This document shows, in pieces, positions 11,193 to 22,253 of a stretch of DNA of 30,779 nt. The stretch comes from Rhizopus sp. PT2906 (Eukaryota; Mucoromycota; Mucoromycetes; Mucorales; Rhizopodaceae): contig JAMYHX010000507.1 of the NCBI GenBank assembly GCA_025529335.1, positions 1 to 30,779 of the forward strand. The letters are read 5' to 3'. Both the position numbers and the translations under genes were made by a program. The notes beneath the pieces were generated by a model that did no database searches, was not told the origin of the DNA, and worked only from the letters and a program-made list of their open reading frames with translations. How positions within the stretch are numbered: the first letter of the stretch is position 1; the number at the start of each line of letters is the position of its first letter.

Positions 11193-12984
11193 ATTATTAT
11201 TATTATTTTCAAGTGGTGCGATAAATATATAAAAAAAGAAAGAAAGAGAAAAAATAAAAAAAAATTAGTTTATAAAACGCATTTCATCCGAACCGTGTAC
11301 ACACACACACACACATACACACACATGCGCACATATACAAGCACACCCAATTTAAGCTCGAACAAAAAGAATATGAGAGAAGTCGGGCATTAAAATTAAG
11401 TACGACCCAAAGTCACATTTAATTTAGAAAGAGTAAGAGAAGAGGGAGGAAGAGGGGAAGGATAAAAAGCTATAGTGCATAATGAAAAGGGCATTTTATC
11501 CAACATTCAAGGACCCAATCCATACTTGTATGGTGTCAGATTTACGTAATACCTTCTGTCTAATATTGGGCTGTCAATAGTTACCTTGGGTACATATGAC
11601 GTCAATAGAATATATTTAAGAAAGCAGTAAACTAATTACAACTCCACTTTTCTTTATTATTCTATTGCACATCAACTCATTTCTTTGTTTTTGTCTATAT
11701 TTAAACAGTTTTCTAGGTGTCAATGAAGTTACCAATTTACATTTCCTAATGCTACACAAGCAATCAACGGGTAGTCTAGTGTAACTCATAAGAACAAAAA
11801 GGCGCTTATGGCCAATGCGGTCAATTCAAGGATTCATGCGTTCTAGAGAAATTTTACTCGTCGCTTTGTGATACAATAATAGAGCTAGACCCATATTCGC
11901 CGTTGGTTACACATTACCATAGTAATGCGTATTCTTGATAGTTATCATATACTTATTGCTCCTTTATGTTAAAAGTTGATATTGTTTCGTTTGACGGTAT
12001 AGTTTGCATATGTTCAAGTAAAGATAGTAAAACTGTTTCACACTGGTTGATCTGCATGGATGCTTGTACGATATCCTAACCTAACTTTATACCCTGCAGG
12101 ATTATATCAAACCTTTTATGGTCAAAGTGCTTTAGTAGAAAAAGGTAAAGTAAAAGAGAAAGCCATTATCCTGTGGTGTGCCTTTCATTTGACCGTATTT
12201 TACCTTCTTTAGAAGCGATAAGATTTGAGCCACCTCAGGCTAGATTAAAATGCTTTATTATTTTTTGGGTAAAGCTGCAGTGCAACGGTCAAGAGACTTT
12301 TACAAGCTTTGTAGAATTTACCACTTAAAGCCTTTTATAGTAACTTGTGTCCAAATATTCGGGATCAGTAAACCTAAATGATTAAAACCAGCCATAATCA
12401 TTCTTTAGCATTGCTTTGTCTTTAGAAAGATTGAATGAATTCTAATATTTATGCATGAAAACACTACTGCAGCAATAGCATTTGAATATTGTGAAAAAGA
12501 ACAATTTTATCAAAGCTGCTTTGTTTTTATTTTTATTCATAAAACAAAGTTATTTGTTTATTTCCGCTTGCATTATTCTTTGTTTACTCTGTATTCTGCT
12601 ACAAGTCTTTGTCTATTGCTAACTGACAAGGACACTCGGTTTATGAAAATAGTGCTTCTTATGTTTATTGCCTTTTTGTCCAAGAAAAGAGAATGATCGG
12701 CGTGCATGAGCTCAAATGACGTTCGAATAAAAGAATGAAAGAAAAAAAAAAGGCATGAAACACTTTACTTGGGCTTAGTACCATTTCTGTCTTGCATATG
12801 GCTGCATATGACGTTCCAACAATAACAGTTCTTGAATTATAATGTACTTTAAGCACACCCTTAAACGTACACTTTCAGTTTGAATTAAAGTTGTTTACGA
12901 GTGGGAATATACTAGTGGCTATCTTCTCAAAGCTTGTTGGGTGTTACAAAACGATCCAATACAACCCTATCAACCTTTGAGACC
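11193..12984. other. Spacer upstream of the PHD gene
   Basis: About 1.8 kb with no recognised gene. Next to the PHD start there are purine-rich (A/G) stretches and an AC microsatellite (11299-11330 region). A perfect CRE-like octamer TGACGTCA is at 11597-11604, about 400 bp upstream of the PHD start codon. Open frames in this stretch, for example plus strand 12451-12696, are Phe/Leu-rich low-complexity reads without family features. Confidence 0.55.
11299..11330. repeat. (AC)n microsatellite
   Basis: An AC repeat interrupted by single T and G changes lies about 110 bp upstream of the PHD gene start. Confidence 0.85.
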
Positions 12985-13402
12985 TTATTGCAGAACACGA
13001 TGAAGATGAGCAGCAATAGCCAGACCACTACAAGAAACAATACCAAAAGGATCTTTCAACATGATGTAGTCTGTATCATCCGATAGCTTCAGTAAATTAC
13101 ATAGAGAAAGTAATCCTGGATATTATGAGCTGCTTTTTTTTTGAAGAAATGTGCAACACAAAGCGGAATTGCATTCAACAATCAATTTTACAGCATTTCT
13201 ACTTTAAATCAGACGGTGTTAGTTTTAGACCAGTCAACAATAAACTCTGGACATCTTGCCTGTAGAAATCTAAATCTTTTGTTCGATATGGCGATATGAA
13301 AAAAGTAAGGGCTTCGGCATTATTTGTGTCACAAGAAAATTGGAGGACGACTGTATCCAGTATTAATGTCTTTGGAGATTTTAAAAATGTTTTTGAAAGC
13401 AT
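12985..13402 (-). pseudogene. Two open coding-like patches next to the Fanzor remnant
   Basis: On the minus strand, 13402-13199 reads as 67 residues (including TLILDTVVLQFSCDT and LDFYRQDVQSLLLTGLKL), and 13122-12985 reads as 45 residues (including MLKDPFGIVSCSGLAIAAHL) up to a stop. Both have balanced composition unlike the surrounding AT-rich noise. No clean splice join between them was found, and the first overlaps the end of the Fanzor-like fragment in another frame. They may be pieces of one decayed gene or cargo of the same element. No family was recognised. Confidence 0.3.
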
Positions 13403-13907
13403 TCAGATCACGCTGCCATATTATTCCGCAACTTTTGCAAGTGAGAACACTGTGGAGGTCAATCATAGTTGTAGTAAGAGTCATATCTTGACATGGATGG
13501 CATACCTATATTTACAAAGAGTATAAGTGTATGATATACATGGAAACTGTATTCATTACCTTGGATGTACAAAATTCATTCATCATTGCAAGCAACAGCT
13601 CACCAGATTTCTGTCTTTTCTTTAACTGCTTATAAAGCACTTCAGTGACACCGACTCTATGCGTCTTTATCTTTACCAGGCCCTTTCTATAATAAACAGT
13701 AAATAATAATGACTATTTTCCGTGTTAGCAAAGTACTTACTTTTGGTTTACTTTAGAAAGATGCTTGCCTTTTCTTTTCTTCTTGCGTTTTGTTTTCTTC
13801 TTGTTTAAAAATATTTGTTTAAGGAAGAAAATGATTGCGAATTGTGTTGTTGAAAAAAGGGCACTAATATATACTTTTGTTGTCAATATTCGTTCATTGA
13901 TAGATGC
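13329..13907 (-). pseudogene. Fanzor/TnpB-like C-terminal remnant (RuvC-III and zinc ribbon), split by two introns
   Basis: Minus-strand pieces: an open stretch from about 13907 to 13741 (Lys/Arg-rich end), 13686-13560 and 13505-13329 (stop TGA). They are joined by GT-AG introns whose phases match (13687-13740, with GTAAGT and CTAAC, and 13506-13559). The last two pieces read as a classic OrfB zinc ribbon. NEFCTSKVCHPC gives the first CxxC, TCKSC the second, and IIWQRDLNAFKNIFKI is the W-x-RD-x-NA-x2-NI block carrying the third RuvC catalytic Asp. The end GYSRPPIF fits the usual terminus. Fanzors are eukaryotic RNA-guided nucleases related to TnpB and usually have 500 or more residues. Here only about 100 recognisable C-terminal residues remain, with no Met in the first piece, so the rest is missing. 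A family assignment by motif is fairly strong; function is presumably lost. Confidence 0.68.
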
Positions 13908-14181
13908 TTTCTTTTACATTTTTACCCTTGACCCTTATCATTAACCTCCTAACGGATTGAACTAATGTGGGCAGACATTTGTTTACTTTATATTTATTCC
14001 CAATTGGATGATGTCAATAAAATATTGTGTTTATACTAATTGTGCCTTTGATATCACTGTTGGCTTGTCTAAAACTAATTTCCTTTTTTATCATAAAGCA
14101 GGTGAGCAAGTCGTCTGAGTTTACATTTTGATTCGCCCAGAAAGCAACCAACATCGTCTCACTTTAGCTTAAAAAACTGTA

Positions 14182-15807
14182 ATGCCCATTCCTCTACGTG
14201 TAGCATTGACAGCAGCAGCCGGGCTTGGCGCTGCTGGTTCTGGAGGTTACTACTTTTTTACTAAAGCAAACAAGCAACCTTCAGAGCCCATTCAAACGAA
14301 AGCCGAACCTAAACACTATGATTGGCGGCCATTTCAGCTGCTGTCAAGAGAGGAGATTGACAGTCGAATAAGATCAGGGCAGTTTGTTAGTAAACTTGAG
14401 ATTGACCGTGTCAAGGCAGTTTATACAAATCAGCTTCCCTCAAATGATCCTGTTGAAGACAATTACAGCATCAACACTTTCCAACAAGGCTTGATTGTTG
14501 GTGTATACGATGGTAAATATACGTCATATTCTCATGCATAGGGTCTAATGTTAAATTAGGTCATATTGGTCCTCACTGCTCAAGATTGATAAAAAAACAG
14601 TTACCCATCTATATCGCACGAGAACTGAACAAGGATCCGAATACACCACTCTCGGAGCAAGAAAAGGAGGAAGCTATCTCAAAGGCTTTCTCTGACCTTG
14701 ATCAAGATATACAGCAGCGATTTTATGATATTTTCCCTAAAAACTTAAAGAGAACTACCGAAAAAGATATCCGTGCTGCTATTGCTCGTCAGCCAGACCA
14801 GAAGGCAACTCAATCCATCATTGATGAAGCGATTAATGGATCATGTGCATTGACAGTATACGTGAAAGATGGTGTCGTCTATTCAGCAAACACGGGTGAT
14901 TCGCGTGTAGTAAGTAAGTAGTAAAAACGGCCCTGTTAATTTTCATATTGCTGATAGACAACAATAGTTGTCAGTCAGGATGAACAAGGTAACTGGAAAG
15001 GAAGACGGTTGGTTGAAGAAGAGTCGCCGGCTAATCCATCATGGAGAGCACACATGATGGAGCAGCATCCTCCTGAAGAATCAGACGTCTTGATCATGAG
15101 AAATCGTATCTTTGGGCTGATTGCTGTTGGTGGATGTAAGTAGACAAATCATTCTCATACTTCTTTAATGCTCACAATCAACAGCATTTGGCGATATTAT
15201 GTACAAGGTGCCAGTAGAGTACCAAATGAAAGTACTTCCTTACATTCCATACGATAGCTATAAAACCTTTGCTCGGTATCATCACCGCATCGTAGCCCAT
15301 TATCGCACACCACCCTACTTGGAATCAAAGCCTTTGACATCTCGACACCAGTTACAAAAGGGAGATAAATTTATCATCCTTGGCACTGACGGTTTATGGG
15401 ACGAACTCTCGTGGGATGACGTTCGCAGTAGTCAAGGAGACCAGAAGGCAGCAGAGATTATGAGTACATGGAGGTCTAAAGGAGAATCTAATCCTGCGAC
15501 ACATCTTATCCGAGAGGCATTGCTCTATGATGCTGTCTATAAGAATTTACGGGTAAAAGAGCCTGTTGAGGATGAACAACTCGAGTTATCCAAGCGATTG
15601 ACAAGAAAGCCATCAAGAAGTTATCGTGATGACATTACTATTGTTGTTATAGAGTTGGATGACCCAAGCAGCAATTCAGAATCATGTCCAGCCAATGTTG
15701 GACCAGTACATACTGCAGAAGAAGTGGACGTGAATGTTCCAAGATTGGTAGATCCTTCAAAAGTAAATCAATCCTGGTTTTCTGGTTGGATCTGGTCTCG
15801 TTTATGA
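14182..15807 (+). CDS. Mitochondrial PP2C-family phosphatase, Ptc5/pyruvate dehydrogenase phosphatase-like, 493 aa, 4 exons
   Basis: Exons are 14182-14512, 14560-14909, 14958-15135 and 15185-15807 (1482 nt, phases agree). PP2C motifs appear in order: VGVYDGH (D110, metal), GSCA, ANTGDSR (D224), a SFGD motif (residues 287-290), LGTDGLWDE (D355, metal) and YRDDITIVV (D435/D436). The fold uses two metal ions to remove phosphate from Ser/Thr. The spacing and the FGLIAVGG-SFGD block match the Ptc5/PDP branch, whose mitochondrial members reactivate pyruvate dehydrogenase by dephosphorylating its E1 alpha subunit. Residues 5-26 (PLRVALTAAAGLGAAGSGGY and following) form a Gly/Ala-rich hydrophobic stretch, compatible with a mitochondrial inner-membrane or import signal; this placement is inference. 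The stop is 41 bp before the start of the transcription-factor gene on the same strand. Confidence 0.88.
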
Positions 15808-15848
15808 TTGACTGTCTTTTAAATTCGCTTTTTCTTTTTTCTTTATCA

Positions 15849-18800
15849 ATGAACAAAAGTACAATCAGTGAAGAATCAAATAAACAGAGAATTAGAGTGA
15901 CAGCCGCTTGGTAAATCCACTACATGAATCTCTTTACTGGTCCCTTTCGTTTGACCTTTTTTTTTTTTTCTTTTAAAGTGACTTTTGCAAAAAGAGAAAA
16001 GCTAAATGTGTGCTTAGCGAAGAAACAACAGAATGCTTTAATTGCATTGCAAACAATGAAAAGTGTGAATTCACTAAAATGTAATAGTAATCAACAATCC
16101 AGCTGAGCTTTACTTAAGAAAGAGACTTTTGCTAATAGACTTTTAAAGTAATAAGAAAAGAGGACCCCAAAAAGGGTAGGGACGAGGCAGAAATAACCCA
16201 AATGAGGGGGAAAGAAAACTTATGAAAGTTTGACTGTGATAGATATGCAAAGGATTTAGAAAAACGTATTGACCGCATGGAAAGGTTAATCCAAGAGGCC
16301 AAAGCATCAGAAACAAGAAAGTCTCCAGATATAATATACGAACTCGAGAAGAATAAGAGCATTGTCCGTCGAAAACAGCGAGTAGAAGAAAGCGATCGAT
16401 CAACTACTTCTATTCCTATTACTACTACTACTACGGCTACTACTACGACTACTAGCAATAAAACAACACTATCAAACCTATTTGAGGAGTACGGCATATT
16501 GAATCCCAAGCAATGGCTTCCGGGTGTTAAGCATGATACTATTCAATACTTGGGCGATCTTTCCACCTTCCAGTTCCTTGGAAGTAGGCTTGACTTGTCA
16601 CGTGAGATGAAATGGGAAGGGTACACTATAAAAAGGTTTGGAGAGGACACAGTACTGGTTGCTGATAGAAAAGAAGCAGATGTGCAGCAATACAGTCGCC
16701 TCATTCCAGAAATTCGATGGCCAAAAGGAATGGATTCCCAAGGCGAAGACATACATCAATACATTTATGACGTAACGGGTCTTGACAAGCACACAGCGGC
16801 TCGACTGTTAAAGATGTAAAGTAAAAAAGTAGACCACGATTGGCCCAAAGTTTCTTACGATAATACGCTAGATATTTTGCAAACGTGCACCCCATTCTAC
16901 CAGTCGTTGATAAGACTGAATTTATTGATCAATATCGCGGTAGAATGAACGCGTTTCCTTCTGGAGATCTGCTGAATGCCATGCTTGGTGCAGCCGCTCG
17001 ATTTGTAGAGCACCAAAAAGCGGGCTATGAAGGACAAAGAAAGCTGCCTTCGGATGTGATGTTGGATGTGCCTATTGGATGGTCAAACAGCTTTTTTGAT
17101 CGAGCAGAACATTTGCTACTGAACTGGTCGACAACACCGACGCTTTCAAAAATTCAAACAATTCTGCTTGTATTAAATACTCGCCCAGATCGCAATATCA
17201 AGTCATCTGAGTCATGGCAAATGGGAGGCTTTGTAAGTATATCTTGATGGATATAGACATTGATATTAACTTGTTTGTGCATAGGCTATTCGCCTTGTAA
17301 TACCTAGAGTATACAGTTTTTAAACACACTAACATGATGCATGCATAGGCTCATCTTTTAGGCCTTCACAAAAGCTGTGATCATTGGGATATTCCCGACC
17401 GAGAAAAGGAGACTAGAAAAAGAGTGTGGTGGACACTTTATATCACAGATGTGTTCCAAACAGCCATGCTTGGCAGAGGTGTTAACCTTAGAGATGAGGT
17501 ACATTATTGCACCAAATAATATACAGTGTATAGCTGATTTGGGAACAGGATATTACTGTAGGATATCCAGATGTTACAGCAGATTGGGAAGAAGTAATGG
17601 ATGCATACGAGATAGACAAAGACAAAATATTAAACAAGCAGCCCTTTCCTCGCTTCCCTTCATTAAGTACGCCTTTTAAAATTACAGTTTCTGTAGGAAA
17701 ACGAGCACCAATATACGAACTATTCTTGTCACTTGTAAAGTTATCACAAATTAACAGCCGAATCCTCTTGAGTCTACATTCACCTAGAGCGCGACAATTT
17801 AGTTATGAACACGGAAGCGATAATATAGTGGCCACTCTGGATCATGAGCTCACAGAGTGGCGATATTCATTTTCAAGGACTGTAAGAAATAGTAGAATAC
17901 CAGACTTCAATCACCAAAAGGGATATTTTGCTCCAGTTGTCGGTAATTCTATATCATCATCGTATGCATTGTAATGTATTCACATTTTTCCTATAGCCTC
18001 TATATTATTACTCTATTTTAGTACACTTATTTTACTTCATCAACCCTTTCTCAAAAAAACAGCCTCTAAATCATCCACAACATCACAACAGATCTGTACA
18101 AATGCAGCTAAAGGCGGTATGCGCATAGCAAAAGGAATGGGCATTAAAGAGTTTCTAATGTGTCCGTACGCTGCTGTTACTTATCCTCTTCGACAGTTTG
18201 GTTTGATCCAGGTTATTAACGCAAAGAATCCGAACCCTGAGATTTCAGTAACGGCAAAGGAAGAACTGAAGCAGGGCATGGCTCTATCGCAAATGATAGA
18301 ACCAATGTCATTTGGGGCGCATCATACAAACAAGTTTTATACCGTATTACTAAATCATTTAGAAGAATATGAAAAGTACAAGAGTGAAGATCCCAAGCTT
18401 AATGCCAATATGGGATATACATCACAAGCAGTCAACGCCCAGCAGCAGCAAAGTATTATAGAACATTCTGGCACGGCGCCTATGAATGCAGGGCCGTTTT
18501 TGTTTCCAACGCTCTCACCTTTTGTCACTGCAATGAATCCAAGTATGGCTCCTGTTGCTTTATACAGTGCTTGAATAACTAATATTTGAAATCAGATCAA
18601 TCTAACGATATACTGCATAACAAAAGTGAAGAGGCATTCAGTTTATCGCAATTTGGCTTTAATACAGCGATGAATACTGCATCATTGAATGCGTTTTTAC
18701 AAAACACTATTACGCCTGGCTTGGATAGTTATGATATGACTATAAATCAACAACAGCTTATGAATGACATTCATACATCCAACAATATGTTTAGAAATGA

Positions 18801-18900
18801 CCCAAGTAATCTCTTTTGGAATTTGCCACTAGATGTTGAATCTTTAGACAATTGGTTGAACAATATGAATGACATTGAGTGGATACGGTTTGAGCAATAA
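15849..18900 (+). CDS. Zn2Cys6 transcription factor with Fungal_trans domain, 840 aa, 9 exons
   Basis: Exons are 15849-15910, 15979-16080, 16149-16175 (27 nt), 16243-16815, 16872-17232, 17349-17498, 17549-17970, 18022-18542 and 18596-18900; the total is 2523 nt. Splicing exons 1-4 rebuilds a complete binuclear cluster with C21, C24, C31, C40, C43 and C50 (spacing 2-6-8-2-6). It is followed by the linker NKKRGPQKGYAKDLEKR and a short coiled coil, as in many XlnR/Rgt1-like regulators. A Thr tract occupies about residues 122-136. The Fungal_trans region begins near YFANVHPILPVVDKTEF and includes AHLLGLHKSC, RVWWTLYITD and FTLILLHQPF. The C-terminus is Gln/Asn/Met-rich, as in activation domains. 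It is expected to bind DNA as a dimer in the nucleus; target genes cannot be told. In-frame upstream ATGs exist at 15804 and 15684, but the chosen Met gives the usual short leader before the cluster. Confidence 0.88.
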
Positions 18901-18963
18901 ATACATTTTATTTTCCAACAAGAGCTCACATCGATGATAAAATGTGTTTTTATTTACAAATGC

Positions 18964-20568
18964 TTAGCAACCAGCAATAGCATTGATTAACTTTGATGTA
19001 AAAACATTGAAGGATTTTGATCGTCGCAGTCCACTATTGCTTACTGATTTCTTATCGTTCATATCAGACGACATCAAATCATTCGATACTACAAACTTGT
19101 TATTTTCATTCAAAGCGACCATGGCTACTTGAAGTAGTCTATGAACAAGACTATCATTGGAATTATCTGTATACCAGGCAATCCCATCATACGGAGCCAC
19201 AATCACGGGTCCTGTTATCTTTGATTGAGTATTGAGAACAACAAAGGCATCAGGAGGCAAATCTTTAATACGCTCCACAAAATCCCTGGAATCATTGTCT
19301 TTTTCATTTTTTTGTTGTGATTTAATGGTCCTCTTGTAATTTTCTGCGGCATACTTATTATCGAGAATCTTTTGGTTTTTGACATCAAAGGCAGTCCAAA
19401 AGATATCTTTTTCCGATGTTTCCGATTCGTCCTTAGTAGGTTTATAGCACCACACATACTTTCGTTTTTGCAGCTCATAAGCCTTGCGTGAAAGCCTCTG
19501 AGAAGTCTTTCTTGATAGGTCTAGCTGTAATGGTGAGATTGGCTTACTTTTACCTGCATCCGCTGAAGCACTCCCCTGCTGTCCTAATGAGACAGAAGAG
19601 GTTTCTTGTCTTTCTTTAGAAGCCTGCAGTAATGCATCGTCAAGAGATACAAAAGAAGAGGTCTTTTCTATTTTTGGATACTGTATCTTTGTCGGATGAG
19701 CCAAGAATAAGGATGACAGAATGCTTTCCATTATCGAGCTCCGTCTTCGTTCCTGTGATCTCGTTCTAGATTGTGGTGCCAAAGGGTCTCCTACTTGATT
19801 ATGGGCTGTTGTACTACTCTCAGGTTCGGAAGTGCTCTCATTAGTAATACCATTATCTTTGACAGTTTCTTCTGACGGCTGTGCTTTTACTGATGATGCA
19901 TTGGAAGTCGTGGTTTCGCTGTTGATAGCATTATTAGATATACCTGGACTGACAAGAACTCCTGGTGGCTGAAATGACGCCATATTTGGACTTGAAAAGG
20001 TAGAAGCCTGGTCCATTGTTGAAGAATAAGATTGAATTATGGGAAAAAAAGGAGGCAATACAAGAGGTGGGATATCAAATGGATTGGGTGGAATTAGCGG
20101 CCAAGAAGTTGTACTGGGAAGAGTACTTAGAAATAACCGTTGGGTCATGGGGTCCATCATGGGTGCGCCATGACTGCTATGCGAAGACATCCAAGCATGT
20201 ATATCTGTATTAGGTATAGATGGGTTCACATGATATGGTCCGTGCCTTTCCGCTTGAATGTCAGGTAAAGATGATCTAGCTCTTCGTAGTTGTCTGTATT
20301 CAGGGCTATGATTGTAGTAAGATGCGTTGTGTACTGGCCAATTATTTGGAGGATAATCATAATAATACGCATTATCAGAGTACATCTCATCATATTCATA
20401 AAGGTGGTTGTAGCTGCTACGTCTATTGTACCTTGATCTGTGCATAGCTGAAAGATTAGGATTGGAATGATCATAATATAGCTGATCTCTACTACTATAG
20501 CTGGGATCAAATGGGTCGATAAACACTTGGCTTTGAGATGGTGGATAATAATGATATGCGTTATCCAT
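18964..20568 (-). CDS. Uncharacterised 534-aa protein with WWE-like segment, single exon
   Basis: One uninterrupted frame begins at Met 20568 and stops at 18964. Residues 1-120 are rich in Tyr, Asn, Ser and Pro, then Pro/Ser/Thr-rich sequence continues to about 270; both look disordered. Arg/Ser patches (RTRSQERRRSS) offer phosphorylation sites. The only fold-like part is about 365-407: after a Lys/Arg-rich helix (LSRKAYELQKRK), YVWCYKP and FWTAFDVKNQKILDNKYA resemble a WWE domain, with two Trp-containing strands and a final hydrophobic-x2-KY/AY helix. WWE domains often bind ADP-ribose or mediate contacts in ubiquitin and lipid-trafficking proteins; the resemblance is by eye only. The C-terminus ends in AGC. 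Its gene is convergent with the transcription factor (63 bp between stops). Confidence 0.75.
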   Translation of the reverse strand: MDNAYHYYPPSQSQVFIDPFDPSYSSRDQLYYDHSNPNLSAMHRSRYNRRSSYNHLYEYDEMYSDNAYYYDYPPNNWPVHNASYYNHSPEYRQLRRARSSLPDIQAERHGPYHVNPSIPNTDIHAWMSSHSSHGAPMMDPMTQRLFLSTLPSTTSWPLIPPNPFDIPPLVLPPFFPIIQSYSSTMDQASTFSSPNMASFQPPGVLVSPGISNNAINSETTTSNASSVKAQPSEETVKDNGITNESTSEPESSTTAHNQVGDPLAPQSRTRSQERRRSSIMESILSSLFLAHPTKIQYPKIEKTSSFVSLDDALLQASKERQETSSVSLGQQGSASADAGKSKPISPLQLDLSRKTSQRLSRKAYELQKRKYVWCYKPTKDESETSEKDIFWTAFDVKNQKILDNKYAAENYKRTIKSQQKNEKDNDSRDFVERIKDLPPDAFVVLNTQSKITGPVIVAPYDGIAWYTDNSNDSLVHRLLQVAMVALNENNKFVVSNDLMSSDMNDKKSVSNSGLRRSKSFNVFTSKLINAIAGC

Positions 20569-21062
20569 TATGAGGTATTTGAATTTCTTGAAGAAAAAGG
20601 AAAAAAAAAAAAAAAGAAAAAGAAAAAGAAAAGAACATGCCTTTAATGCTTTTTTATGGCGACCTTGATGTCTCGTGCATGTATGATGAGCAAATTCCTC
20701 TTATGGAAACAAGGGTCAGCCTTTGCAGATACATTGTGTGTTCCTTTAAGCTTACATAAGAGATAAATGTAAAGGATATAAACGCAAAACGTTTGATCAT
20801 GTATAACCAGACATGTGTACAAAAAGCTTGACAATAAAAATGATGTAAACCTTCTTTTTCTTATGGCTTATTAAAGCATCTTTATTAGAAAAATACAAAC
20901 GTGTTCATTACAAAAGGTATACGCTTGTATTTAGTCACAGGCACATAATAAAAAAAAAGGTGTAACTACATTTCAAAATCAGGAAAGAAGGGGGATCACT
21001 GAAATATACTTTAGAAATGAAGTGTAGGCTACTTTAACTGATAATGATTAAACATAGTACAT
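20569..21062. other. Spacer between two minus-strand genes
   Basis: This holds the upstream region of the WWE-like gene and the 3' end of the RGS gene. A-rich DNA with repeated AAAAAG units (20598-20635) lies just upstream of the start codon. No other feature was seen. Confidence 0.55.
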
Positions 21063-22253
21063 TTATTTTATGGAAAACTTTTTGCCCAACAAATCAAGCT
21101 TACTAGTAAACCTGTTGTGCTTTTTATCAGGCTCTATATTTTTCTTTGAAGCCTTACTAGTATGTTCCAGACACTGATATGACTTGTTGTATAATCGATA
21201 ACCAATAGGAAGATACACGACACAAAACGAATGAACCAGCTTCAATATTGCTTCGTAGTACCCGCCTTGATTGCGTTTGATATAAGATAATAACAAGCTG
21301 ACAACGAGGGTTTGAGAGCGTTCTACGCTATATGAATCAAGTTCACCTAAACAAACCATTAGATGCTTATGTTGATAATTGAATGGATCTTACTGCATTT
21401 GGATTCCATAATAGACCAAATTGGACTTATCCTAAATCGGTGATAACTGCTGTTGAGTAATGTAAAAACATGCCTTTTCGCAGCATCAAACTCATTTCCA
21501 GAAGATGCAGTAGGTACTTTCTGTTGCTGCTCTAGCGCTTTTTTCACAGTCTTGTGTATTCGATCCTCCAAGTTGGCTTCTACTTCTGACGTGCTTTCTA
21601 GGTATGTTTTTGCAATTTTACTAGCCATTCGCCTTCGTTCTGCCTGATTCGAGAACTCATATCGTTGATAATTGTCAACTGCTAAATAAAAGAACTATTC
21701 CCACAAATTCATAGAATATGATGAGAACAACGCAGAATAAAAGGACAATAAGTATAAATACCAAATTTTCACTGCAATATTCGGTCATGAGATAATAAAG
21801 GAAATATCCTAGTGGCACACTGGAGCGTAAAAGTGCCTTGAGTCCCTGTTGCTTAATATCTTTTATTGATATTTGTACGTCCCCTTGTCTTTTGAAGAAT
21901 TCGTATTCTTCTGTAACTATAGCATCTTTTGTTCCTTCGCCTTTTTCGGCAATACTACTTTTCCGGCTATGATCATGGCTTGCAGATATCGTACTTCCTA
22001 TCGACAAAGATCTTGCTCTAAGTATACCTAACTCTGGCGTTATTTTCCGCGTTTTGGCTAACTGAGAGTCCGTAGTCTTTGAGAGGTCTTTATCCACTAC
22101 TGAAACAAGTGAGGATTTTGCTAATACTGTGCTTTTGGATGGAAATAATTGAAGGTTGGGTATTTTGGATACTATTGGAGTTGATATGGATGATACATCA
22201 CGAGGGTTATTTTCACCCTCTTCAATGTTTATACAAGACTTATGTTCTGACAT
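21063..22253 (-). CDS. RGS-domain protein (regulator of G-protein signalling), 358 aa, 3 exons
   Basis: Minus-strand exons are 22253-21762, 21694-21394 and 21346-21063 (1077 nt). The two introns (67 and 47 nt) have phases 0 and 1. The spliced sequence restores an RGS fold. LRSSVPLGYFLYYLMTEYCS leads into ENLFFYLAVDNYQRYEF, matching the family block ENLLFW-x2-V-x2-Y. Helical segments follow, with AKRHVFTLLNSSYHRFRISP, then MESKC at the second junction. RGS proteins speed GTP hydrolysis on G-alpha subunits and so shut off receptor signalling. Residues 1-125 are Ser/Thr/Lys-rich and probably disordered. The last exon continues with helical sequence (TLVVSLLLSYIKRNQGGYY) and a basic tail (KASKKNIEPDKKHNR). 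Reading through intron 1 would mimic a membrane helix, which is an artefact. Confidence 0.82.

Noticed and set aside
11597..11604. Perfect CRE octamer TGACGTCA as a regulatory site of the PHD gene
   Set aside because: A single palindromic octamer about 400 bp upstream is not enough to claim regulation; noted only in the spacer entry.
12451..12696. 81-codon plus-strand frame
   Set aside because: Phe/Leu/Tyr-rich read of AT-rich DNA with no family features or supporting splice sites.
18543..18595. Transcription factor ending at 18574 with ALYSA, followed by a separate small gene at 18586
   Set aside because: A 53-nt GT-AG intron (18543-18595) with an AACTAAT branch site joins both in phase and gives a Gln/Asn-rich C-terminus.
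21675..21761. Membrane helix at the end of the first RGS exon
   Set aside because: The hydrophobic stretch is translated intron; splicing 21762 to 21694 restores the conserved RGS core ENLFFYLAVDNY.
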